A stretch of 64,000 bases of DNA, taken from NCBI RefSeq assembly GCF_008831285.2, contig NC_045149.1:7406417-7470416 (forward strand). Reading direction: 5' to 3'. This DNA comes from Nymphaea colorata. Taxonomy: Eukaryota > Streptophyta > Magnoliopsida > Nymphaeales > Nymphaeaceae. Positions 60,101 through 64,000 of the stretch are shown piece by piece (the first letter of the stretch is position 1; each line of letters starts with the position of its first letter). Under the pieces are notes generated by a model, which saw nothing but the letters and a program-made list of their open reading frames with translations, did not search any database and had not been told where the DNA came from. Position numbers and translations under genes: made by a program.

Positions 60101-61897
60101 AACGGGAATAACAAATCGTTTTAAAATACAATTTAACATAATATTATATACATATTAGTTTATAACAGGTATAACAAAGTAACAATACATATAACTATAT
60201 GATATGGGTATGTAACATAACCATATTAATGCATACATATAACCGGTATGAGGTATCACAATACAATACTATATAACAGACCAACTGACTAACAATATAT
60301 ACATATAATAGTGCACATATAACAGCATAATCAACATAACAATACTTGAAAATATGTAATCAATAGTATACTCAATAAAGTACATAACAATATATGCTCA
60401 CTTAAGAAACTTTAATTGAAAGGGAAGGTGACTTCACTTTCTAATGGACTAGGCATGTTGGTGCTTAGGCCAGCCTAGGCGTCAACACATATCCCATCGC
60501 TCAAGTGGTGGAGTTAGGCGACGGGTGTGGACTCATGCTTAGTCCATGCTTAGGCGAGGACTTAACAATGTAGATAAAAAGCCTGTTTAGATTCCAGTAA
60601 CCATTGACTTGAGTCGAGCAAAATCATGAATGCAACATTCCTCTTGGCATCTTAGAGTCTTGCAGAAGTTGGTTGTTCCTCTTGGACCCTGATTTTAGTT
60701 TGTCCACAATTGGTTTATCCAGTTAATGAAGTTCCATCATTTGTGAAAGGGGTTTCAGGACTAGTTATGTGAACGTTGCTGAATGAATTTTGATGTAGAC
60801 TGGAAGCTTTTGTTCATGGCTTAGTCTGTAAGCAAATCGATGTAGTGGTCTCTCCTACACCATGTTTGCCTGCATATTTAGATATGGATGAGCATGCAAA
60901 TATGGACACCCCAAGTTCAGTCACAAGCTGTGGTCAACACATTGATTCTTAGGTTTAAGAATTTGTTCTCCACTTCTTCAGGCTTGCGCGAATGGTTCTG
61001 TCAAACAGAAGAAAACCATACAGTTTCAAGAATCCCAGTGATAGCAAGCATGCAATCTAGTTCATCTTCTAAGAAAGGACAGAAACAGAGAGGGGCCTCC
61101 CACCGTCCTACTGCATCACTGGATCAAGTGCCTGGGGCAGGCCCGGATATGGGACAGCTCGATGAAGATTCTGAGGAAGATGAGGATTTTCAATTTGCTG
61201 AGACAGAGGTGCAATATGACTGTTATACTTTTCATTCGCATGCATGGTCACATGTCTGAAAGATTTCTTCTAATACAGGTCGGTGAAGCTAGTGTTGAAA
61301 ATGAAGTCAAACAAACAGGTATTTCTTGTTACCTGTATTTTCTTTATTGCTTTTCATTACCACTTAAAACTTCGTGCTAGATGATGTTGTTGCTATCTGC
61401 TTACAAATTTGTTCTTGAATTGAAGCTGTTGTTGAAAATGAAGCAAAAAAAACAGGTATTTCTTTGTGCCTGTATTTTCTTTATTGCTTTCCATTACCAC
61501 TTGAAAATTCATGCTATATGATGTTGTTGCTAGCTGCTTACAAATTTGTCCTTGAAATAAAGTGGATGAGGGGACGACTGAGCAGATTGATTTATCCTTG
61601 TTTACTGGCAATCTGCGTCGAGTTGATGTTGGTGATGGTAGTCGTGACTGTTGGCAAATATGTGCCAGCAACAACTTCTTTGTCCGGAGCAAACATTTTC
61701 TTTTCGATAAAAGAAAGGTTAGCTCTGGCTTCTAATTCACACATGGAATATTCCTTTCATGATGGTTCACATTCCACATTATGGATTGTCTATAGGTCCC
61801 TGCTGGTAAGCCAATAATGGAGCTTGTTGCAGTGGACTGGTTCAAGGATGCCAAACGCATGGACCATGTTGCAAGGCGTCAGGGCTGTGCAGTACAG
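31200..61897 (+). CDS. EDR2: EDR2-like PH-START-DUF1336 lipid-binding protein (3' end beyond window)
   Basis: Relative of Arabidopsis ENHANCED DISEASE RESISTANCE 2, a phosphoinositide- and lipid-binding protein that restrains pathogen-induced cell death. Eighteen coding exons are visible: 31200-31337, 31803-31877, 33323-33376, 34325-34390, 38410-38513, 48824-48891, 48997-49107, 49240-49280, 49391-49491, 50107-50202, 51224-51288, 51373-51444, 57188-57343, 60982-61208, 61279-61318, 61426-61455, 61563-61717 and 61796-61897. All junctions are GT-AG, phases agree throughout, and the joined frame is open for 567 codons. The PH domain spans about residues 1-111 (starting MAKVVHEGWMVRYGRRKIGR). START lies about 180-395 (SRKHWRL, PRSCSRAMKAVG, IIWPRDLCYVRYWRR, QIDLKGWGVGYLP). 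An acidic linker (LDEDSEEDEDFQ) follows, then the start of DUF1336 (VDWFKDAKRMDHVARRQGC). EDR2 is about 718 residues, so roughly 150 are missing beyond 64000. The 30-nt exon at 61426 is a duplicate. Confidence 0.93.
31878..33322 (+). other. Intron 3 with (CT)n(CA)n microsatellite
   Basis: Intron between coding exons 2 and 3. A CT run then a CA/CACG/CAAA run occupies about 33043-33134. No other feature seen. Confidence 0.85.
33377..34324 (+). other. Intron 4, no internal feature seen
   Basis: Flanked by AAT|GTAAGC and CTGCCAG|ATG. Nothing coding or repetitive stands out. Confidence 0.8.
36142..36542. mobile_element. CATAGCCACAAATATC inverted-repeat element, copy 1
   Basis: CATAGCCACAAATATC at the left is mirrored by GATATTTGTGGCTATG at the right. 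Flanks ATAAGAAT (36134-36141) and CTAAGAAT (36543-36550) match at 7 of 8. The interior is A+T-rich and non-coding. Confidence 0.85.
36556..36845. mobile_element. CATAGCCACAAATATC-type element, copy 2
   Basis: Left ATTGTCTCTGATATTG against right CGATATTTGTGACAAT, with interior phrases (TTTTCCTGAGAG, CCTGAGAACGATATTTGTG) shared with copy 1. It lies 13 bp from copy 1. No clear target duplication. Confidence 0.6.
37911..38329 (+). repeat. 209-bp tandem duplication just upstream of exon 6
   Basis: TTTTGGTGAAGCTxGTAAGT starts at 37911 and again at 38120. The two copies are more than 95% alike through ATGGCTTGCAAT and CCAGCTTCTGGCCCC. The ATG of the second copy (38278) is in frame with the downstream coding exon 38410-38513 with no stop between. 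Confidence 0.92.
39222..39599 (-). repeat. 3' LTR of copia 2
   Basis: 378 bp, mate of 47534-47926. It lacks a 31-bp segment present there between two CCAACG repeats. Its interior has an (A3-5T)-rich run (39436-39540) and an inverted TAGCCGTTGG motif. Confidence 0.9.
39689..40103 (-). pseudogene. RNase H fragment of copia 2
   Basis: Encodes the copia RNase H core (YTDVDWGGDPNDRHST, LISWKCKKQQKVSLSSTEVE) and the KHIEMEEF end on the minus strand. Upstream it is cut by the inner copia insertion. The rest of the domain, preceding the cut, is at 45368-45850. Confidence 0.85.
40109..40391 (+). repeat. 5' LTR of copia 3 with two hairpins
   Basis: Runs TGTTAAAATAG to TTTCTACA. Two perfect inverted repeats lie at its start: ACCGGGTCC/GGACCCGGT (40132-40155) and GGGTACCGAG/CTCGGTACCC (40168-40192). 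A TATA-like CCTATATAATC is at about 40205-40215. Confidence 0.95.
40774..44841 (+). CDS. Gag-pol polyprotein, copia 3 (frameshifted near C-terminus)
   Basis: 1,355 codons. The gag region spans about residues 20-240 (TKDNYLSWSAALEIG) with a CX2CX4HX4C knuckle at 254-267. Protease has DSGATHHM at 357. Pre-integrase starts MRWHERLGHLP at 490. The integrase core has HSDVWGPSG near 550 and QNGVAERKNRH. Reverse transcriptase begins near 933 with QLDVKNAFLNG and YVDD at 1111-1114. RNase H has SDADWAG near 1276. The frame then goes wrong at a 7-bp tandem duplication (ATTCTGT twice, 44779-44792) and stops at 44841. The true RNase H tail continues in another frame to 45085. The ATG at 40774 follows a G+C-rich leader with repeated CGATCCAGC phrases. 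Confidence 0.93.
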   Translation: MMAEELAPKSDMAFDAGSAPKSEILPVQVTPIRLTKDNYLSWSAALEIGITSRGRLSYITGDKPAPSKTDPQWATWVLEDSQVKVWIISSVSADIQPLILRKPTSFDMWTVLARMYGRMKRVLRTYQIKRSIYSLKQGDLSVASFYAALKTKWEELDYHVNDNWDCGSDHARYWEKEWMDRTFLFLGGLRDEFESIRSQILNCDEIPGIEDVYARVESEEQRRQVMQIDPSHGTGPSAFVSRSSVSGPRPVRRCTHCHKSGHSVDFCWDLHPEKRLVRGRPPSSRRGPLVQDSTQSGSSSGEKSRLSPDQIKELQAYISRLSTTSEDTSTSDGAKLAQALVATSDQGNSSPGDWIVDSGATHHMTGDPKMFQEYKLTSGQQRVSMADGSSISVTGKGSFSLLNKYCLHNALHVPNIPVNLLSVSSITKELNCNLIFSADRCLLQDLGTGQKIGIGSAIDGLYRMPVQVASALISATSGQLSDVEDRSAIMRWHERLGHLPFQLIKQLFPKMFRSVSLDTFACEVCQLSKHVRASYPISFNKTSRPFALVHSDVWGPSGVPTGRGFRYFMTLIDDYSRCTFVYLLKERSEVPGIVKNFVAFVETQFQTLVQTLRTDNAREYVSLSLDDFLRSKGIIHETSCSHTPPQNGVAERKNRHLLNVTRALMFQRHVSKRYWGDALLTSAHLINRMPTRVLNGHSPYSVLWPNQSPWPLTPRVFGCVCFVHDHSPTLKKLDPRSIKAVFLGYSSTQKGYKCVDPSTSRVYVSRDVTFHEHEAYFPANPLQGECLGERVDEYSSHQLLQFTDFLDYTASSPSVSVDDTVSEDRNSQMEGGPVEKQSRDHLFGQVYTRKKNDVMEVVDVTNPDLVSSPDDPSPMNEDLPIALRKGTRSCTSHPIQRFVSYAKLSKDYKCFITSLSRAVIPRSVEDAREDPKWLQAMTEEMDALAKNNTWEVVDIPNGTHLVGSKWVFTVKYKPDGTVERYKARLVAKGFSQKYGIDYLETFAPVAKLKTVRVILALAVQKTWSMDQLDVKNAFLNGHLEEEVYMSMPPGYAQKGKCCYLKKALYGLKQSPRAWFERLRVVMKTNGYKQGNGDHTLFIKQRNGLVSLLLVYVDDMIVTGDDEEEKRKMKETLAAEFDLKDLGKLRYFLGIEIARSETGLVMSQRKYTLDLLKETGKLGCRPFLTPMESGTRISIKTGTILDEEGKGRYQRLVGKLIYLTLTRPDITYAVGVLSQFMHAPTDCHWKSAERVLGYLKNDPGKGLLYTRQSQLSIEGYSDADWAGCTDTRRSTTGYCIFLGGNLVVWRSKRQEVCSRSSAEAEYRAVAMGVTEMLWLKILYSVSRYWGENGREDEDVL
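44793..45085 (+). pseudogene. Displaced RNase H tail of copia 3
   Basis: In frame 2 this encodes MYCDNKSAINLANNP and KHVEIDRHFIRERI, ending at the stop 45083-45085, which lies just inside the 3' LTR. It is separated from the main frame only by the 7-bp duplication. Confidence 0.9.
45080..45362 (+). repeat. 3' LTR of copia 3
   Basis: 283 bp. The only difference seen from the 5' LTR is GGGTATCGAG in place of GGGTACCGAG, inside the second hairpin; in RNA this keeps pairing as U-G. Confidence 0.95.
45368..45850 (-). pseudogene. Reverse transcriptase (C-terminal half) of copia 2
   Basis: Minus-strand frame with LLLYVDDMIITGSDKES, FLTYFLGIEVA and YRQLVDSLMYLNITRPDIAHAV, ending at the inner copia insertion after RIIRYIKGT. 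Part of the disrupted polyprotein. Confidence 0.88.
45951..46350 (-). pseudogene. Reverse transcriptase (N-terminal half) of copia 2
   Basis: Encodes WKNAMLEELDALRKAQTWEI, CKWVYKVKTRSDGSLERYK and YQMDVKNVFLNGDLIEEVYM on the minus strand. The upstream side is interrupted by the 46355-46725 element. Confidence 0.88.
46355..46725. mobile_element. hAT-type element with ATACGGG/CCGTATCC arrays
   Basis: Termini CTATGTCACACGG and, inverted, CTATGTCAGACGG, with a perfect 8-bp duplication ATTAAAAG (46347-46354 and 46726-46733). The left arm has GGATACGG, CACGGACAC and GGGTGCGGACA motifs. The right arm has the complementary CCGTATCCGCACCCATATCC series, around an A+T-rich middle. Inserted into copia 2 pol. 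Confidence 0.9.
47127..47520 (-). pseudogene. Integrase (C-terminal half) of copia 2
   Basis: Encodes NGLSERKHRHIIETTRTLF, NFWAETALASVYLINRMPS and FEKLFKYEPDFKRLRVFCCK. Its 5' side joins almost directly to the primer-binding site, marking a large internal deletion. Confidence 0.88.
47534..47926 (-). repeat. 5' LTR of copia 2
   Basis: 393 bp. On the minus strand it runs from TGTTAAGGAATAAGATC to GTCACATTTATA and is followed at once by the TGGTATC primer site. The inverted repeat GCCGTTGG...CCAACGGC lies near 47720-47780. Confidence 0.9.
51621..52003. mobile_element. CATAGCCACAAATATC-type element, copy 3
   Basis: Ends CATAGTCACAAA and, inverted, CATCATTGCAAATATTG, with a perfect 8-bp duplication ATTTATAT (51613-51620 and 52004-52011). 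The interior is A+T-rich with no coding potential. Confidence 0.85.
52828..52905. repeat. CGTATCGTACGATACG-type motif array, fragment
   Basis: Tightly packed ATACGATACAGG, TACGATACACG and GTATCGTAAGATAC motifs ending GATAACATTG, which read inward is CAATGTTATC. It resembles the array cut by the window end at 63833. Confidence 0.65.
52905..56345 (+). pseudogene. Decayed Ty1/copia pol remnant (copia 4)
   Basis: Scrambled by stops and frameshifts but in the right order. Integrase zinc region and core are at about 52960-53290 (HWRLGHPSLS, HLVHVDVWG, YLVIVDNHSK). Integrase resumes at 54000-54245 (VCVDNALEF, ERKHRHILD, YYLINRMPSSA). Reverse transcriptase is at about 54960-55500 (ERYKARLI, LDVKILFF, VYVDGI where YVDD is expected). 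RNase H is at 55567-56345 (DISLAMGKLSQLM, CDNKAAMYIAKNQS, EEQVADVFTKPL). The 53296-53990 stretch between the integrase parts is a foreign insertion. No intact gene. Confidence 0.85.
53296..53990. mobile_element. Insertion splitting copia 4 integrase
   Basis: Starts near CACTGTTATCCCTATTGCACG and includes a CGATACGGGC/GATATGGGC motif array (53310-53450). A tail encoding GACGATGAT-like acidic sequence follows (53590-53655). Ends and target duplication are not clear. It is probably a larger member of the ATACG-motif elements. Confidence 0.5.
56350..56523 (+). repeat. Probable 3' LTR of copia 4
   Basis: Starts TGTTGGGAATAATAATAAAG right after the pol remnant and a purine-poor GAGTTGGAG tract. 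It ends near TCAAATCACA. The length of about 174 bp is short but possible. No 5' LTR was found. Confidence 0.5.
57088..57164. repeat. (AT)n microsatellite
   Basis: About 38 TA units, ending 24 bp before the exon at 57188. Confidence 0.97.
58850..59214. mobile_element. GAGCTCGA-array element, copy 4
   Basis: Left end TGATGCTGCACAAC, right end inverted TAGGGCTGCACAAG, flanked by GCTAGCTG (58842-58849) and GCTAGCTA (59215-59222), 7 of 8. The interior has GTCAAGTTCGAGTTG, GAGCTCGAGCTGG and CTCGACTCGG motifs. Confidence 0.8.
59481..60573. mobile_element. CCTAGGCG-motif inverted-repeat element
   Basis: Left CTATGTTGTAAAGGGG and right inverted CTACATTGTTAAGTCC form the termini. The left arm has GGCCCAGGCAGAGCC and CCTAGGCGGGCCTAGGC. 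The right arm has CTTAGGCCAGCCTAGGCG and TGCTTAGGCGAGG. The middle (59870-60400) is an A+T-rich run of degenerate ATAACAGGTAT / ACATATAAC units. Flanks (ATAATAGG, ATAAAAAG) match weakly, so it is old. Confidence 0.6.
61285..61562 (+). repeat. 137-bp tandem duplication creating a mini-exon
   Basis: GAAGCTxxTGTTGAAAATGA starts at 61285 and again at 61422. Each copy runs through a GTATTTCTT donor, a CCTGTATTTTCTTTATTGCT intron and a CAAATTTGT phrase to AAG. The duplication includes most of exon 61279-61318 and its following intron. Confidence 0.93.
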
Positions 61898-62112
61898 GTA
61901 AATGTTTCATTTTTTTTATCATTTTCTTTCATTGATACGCTTTATCCATGTCCTGCACCACTTGGTTCGTGTTTGGCTTATAACTGAACTGGTGGAGCTT
62001 GGATGGATGGACATTTAGGAACTTTCACTTGGCTAAACTGTTATCATCTGTGGGTTCCCGTCTAGGTGCTAGGCCTTTTATCTGTCTTTCTTTCGTTGCT
62101 TGCTGCCCTTGA

Positions 62113-62263
62113 GGGTTGTTTGACAGACAGGACGTGTTGTGAGTGTCTTATGAATCTTCCCAAAAGATTGGGGCAATAGTAGTGACTATTCTTCCATGTA
62201 CTTGCCTCAATCTTTGGGGCAGATGCATAGGACATTCACAAAGTATTCCTGCTACCAAACAAT
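62113..62263. mobile_element. Second copy of the 15267-type MITE
   Basis: Left GGTTGTTTGACAGACAGGA... with GTGAGTGTCTTATGAATC; right inverted ATTGTTTGGTAGCAGGAATA with TTTGTGAATGTCC. Flanking duplication is not convincing. Confidence 0.65.
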
Positions 62264-62315
62264 CTCTTAGTGTCCATTTTTCTTCTTGAACTGAATGAGA
62301 GTTGGTGAGTAAAGT

Positions 62316-62561
62316 CAGTGTTGCAAAAACGATTTGTCAACCGAATTGGTAGAACTGCAGAATCATCTAAAAGTACTACAAAAAATCATTTCCAAAAAAA
62401 AAAAAACATAAAAACGCGTAAAATAATTAAAAATAAAATATATTAAAATACATTAAAAAAATACATAAAAGGCGAAACATAACATTCTTGAATAGGCCAA
62501 TGCATTGAGTTGTGCTGGTTTGATTTCGATCAGCTGATTCAGGCCAATTCTGATAACACTG
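62316..62561. mobile_element. CAGTGTTG-ended element with CCGAATTGG motifs
   Basis: Ends CAGTGTTGCAAAAACGATT and, inverted, CAGTGTTATCAGAATTGG, flanked by AGTAAAGT (62308-62315) and TGTAAAGT (62562-62569), 7 of 8. The interior has an A+T-rich middle between CCGAATTGG-like and CAGCTGATTC-like arms. Confidence 0.75.
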
Positions 62562-63263
62562 TGTAAAGTAGGTGATGTTGACCATTTAAGGCTACTATTG
62601 AAGATTCAGTAGAATACTACTGAAGATACTAATAGAAAGGTCAGGTTACTGTTTTTCAAATTCTTTTCTTGATTTTAGTTTGTAAGTCTTGTCCCTTTAT
62701 GTTCTCTATCTCTGGCCGCATGTTTACCCCATCTTGGCACATTTGCTTGCACAAACTTTTAAAACACTACTGTTGATGGCTTATTATTTTGTGGAAAGAT
62801 TGCTTTATAATTCTGAAAAGATGTTGCTCTATCCCTTATACCTTACTAGCTATTATGTTATTACCCAGTTGATTATATCAAGGTTCATATATTCTATTTC
62901 TTTTATCTACATCATAATCAACTACCAAGTACTGAAGCCTGGTTGTGCCTTCTATTAGTGCGCTGTGACTGCATTCAGATGTAACACCATGGAGGCTCTC
63001 CCTCTTAATAGCCTGGAAACATATCAATAAGAACAGAAAATAGCAAAAGTTGGTTAATCTCTTACATCATCCTTTTTGTCTGTCATGTCATGAACTATAA
63101 TTTGAGTTACTGATGCAGGGAATAGAGTTCTTCATTCCAATCCCCACCGGAAAAACACTAGCAACACACGAATAAGAGGAAAACACAAAAAGTGAAGGGA
63201 AACTCAATGACAATAAAAGATTAGGGCTTCTTTATCAACAATTAGCCAAAACTAAGAGGCTTA

Positions 63264-63313
63264 AGCCCTAGATCCGAATTGGATCTCAAGCCCTAGATCC
63301 GAATTGGATCTCA
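63264..63313. repeat. 25-bp tandem duplication
   Basis: AGCCCTAGATCCGAATTGGA plus TCTCA occurs twice with no mismatch. Confidence 0.95.
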
Positions 63314-63832
63314 GACCCACTACACAAAAAAGTCCAAATCCTAAAAAATATCAATGTCAAATAATTCCAAATCCAAAGCCTAAATAGATCTGAAATCTGG
63401 GACCTTAACGCTACACTGTGTCAATTTCTCCGGTTTGAAGCATTTGGTTTCTTATGAATGAGGTGTGCTACTGGTGATGTGGATGTCCTGTGATAGAGTG
63501 ATAGGTGCATAAACGTCTCCATCTAGCGAAGATAGGATTGAGATAAAATCCATGACTAGAGATGCATCGCCTACATGAGTATCCTATTATGGGACTGATG
63601 TCGCCAAGGCTCTCCTAGGTATATGACTGGCCTGAGTTCACTGTAAGTCCGATGTTTCATTTGAATCATAATAGGACAACAAATCGATCAAATAAACCAT
63701 GAAAACCTCTATAAATCAGTCCAACAAGACTTGACACCTTATCAGATTTATTCTCTCTAACGGAACTAGACTCCCTACTAGGTAGCAGAACAACCTTTTT
63801 CCCCTTAAATTTGAAAGTATAAGTGTTTCCAG

Positions 63833-64000
63833 CAGTGTTGTACGTATCGTACGATACGTATCATATTGTTTACAAAATACGATACGATACAACCCCTGTA
63901 TCGTAAATAGGGGTGTATCGTGCCTTTATCGTACGATACGTACGATACAGGCCCCCGTATCGTACGATACGGTGCGATACACCTTGTATCGTACGATACG
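63833..64000. mobile_element. CGTACGATACG palindrome array (cut by window end)
   Basis: Starts CAGTGTTGTACGTATCGTACG, sharing the CAGTGTTG terminus of the 62316 element. It is then almost entirely TATCGTACGATAC palindromes and half-sites to the last base. The right end is outside the window. Confidence 0.7.

Larger units (their letters stand above)
57344..60981 (+). other. Intron 14 (3.6 kb)
   Basis: Contains a possible right end of the CATAGCC-type element (TTTTTTTGTGGCTATG, 58730-58745), the GAGCTCGA copy 4 (58850-59214) and the CCTAGGCG element (59481-60573). The remainder (57344-58100, 60574-60981) shows nothing recognisable. Confidence 0.8.
61898..64000 (+). other. Intron 19 (continues past window)
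   Basis: No further EDR2-like exon is recognisable after the donor at 61898 (ACAG|GTAAAT), so the remaining DUF1336 exons lie beyond 64000. It contains MITEs at 62113 and 62316, a 25-bp tandem duplication at 63264-63313 and the start of a motif array at 63833. Confidence 0.75.

Overview
This is plant nuclear DNA, almost certainly from a flowering plant. It has GT-AG introns, A+T-rich intergenic sequence and young Ty1/copia retrotransposons with tRNA-iMet primer sites. Two host genes have clear land-plant relatives: a polyamine-uptake (PUT/LAT) transporter and an EDR2-like PH-START-DUF1336 protein. The species cannot be fixed from the sequence.

Layout. (1) 1-8331: repeat territory with an intact-looking copia element (1627-7220, 299-bp LTRs differing at 2 sites, TSD aaggc). 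It may sit inside an older LTR whose TGTAACGCC end is at 8331 on the minus strand. (2) 9655-12180: PUT gene on the minus strand, with one coding exon and a 5'-UTR intron. (3) 12.6-30.1 kb: gene-free and A+T-rich, with microsatellites, tandem repeats and several small elements bounded by inverted repeats and 8-bp duplications. (4) 30.1 kb to the window end: one very large EDR2-like gene on the plus strand. It has a TATA box at 30121, a long untranslated first exon and 18 coding exons visible (31200-61897, 567 codons, intact frame). Roughly the last fifth of the protein lies beyond 64000.

The EDR2-like introns are swollen by insertions. Intron 6 (10.3 kb) holds nested layers: a 316-bp tandem repeat; an internally deleted minus-strand copia (39222-47926, TSD gtcat); inside that a hAT-type element (46355-46725, TSD attaaaag) and a very young plus-strand copia (40109-45362, 283-bp LTRs differing at 1 site, TSD gttcc). 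Intron 13 holds a decayed plus-strand copia, and intron 14 two small inverted-repeat elements.

The most interesting pattern is a set of short non-autonomous elements. Nine have inverted-repeat ends and matching 8-bp flanking duplications (four perfect, five 7/8), which is the hAT-type signature. Several are filled with arrays of one short motif, different in each family: GAGCTCGA, GGCCCGGCC, ATACGGG/CCGTATCC and CCGAATTGG. Others with the same look but incomplete ends carry CCTAGGCG, CGTACGATACG and GGATTCAGAT. A second notable feature is a 137-bp tandem duplication in the EDR2-like gene that created an extra in-frame 30-nt mini-exon.
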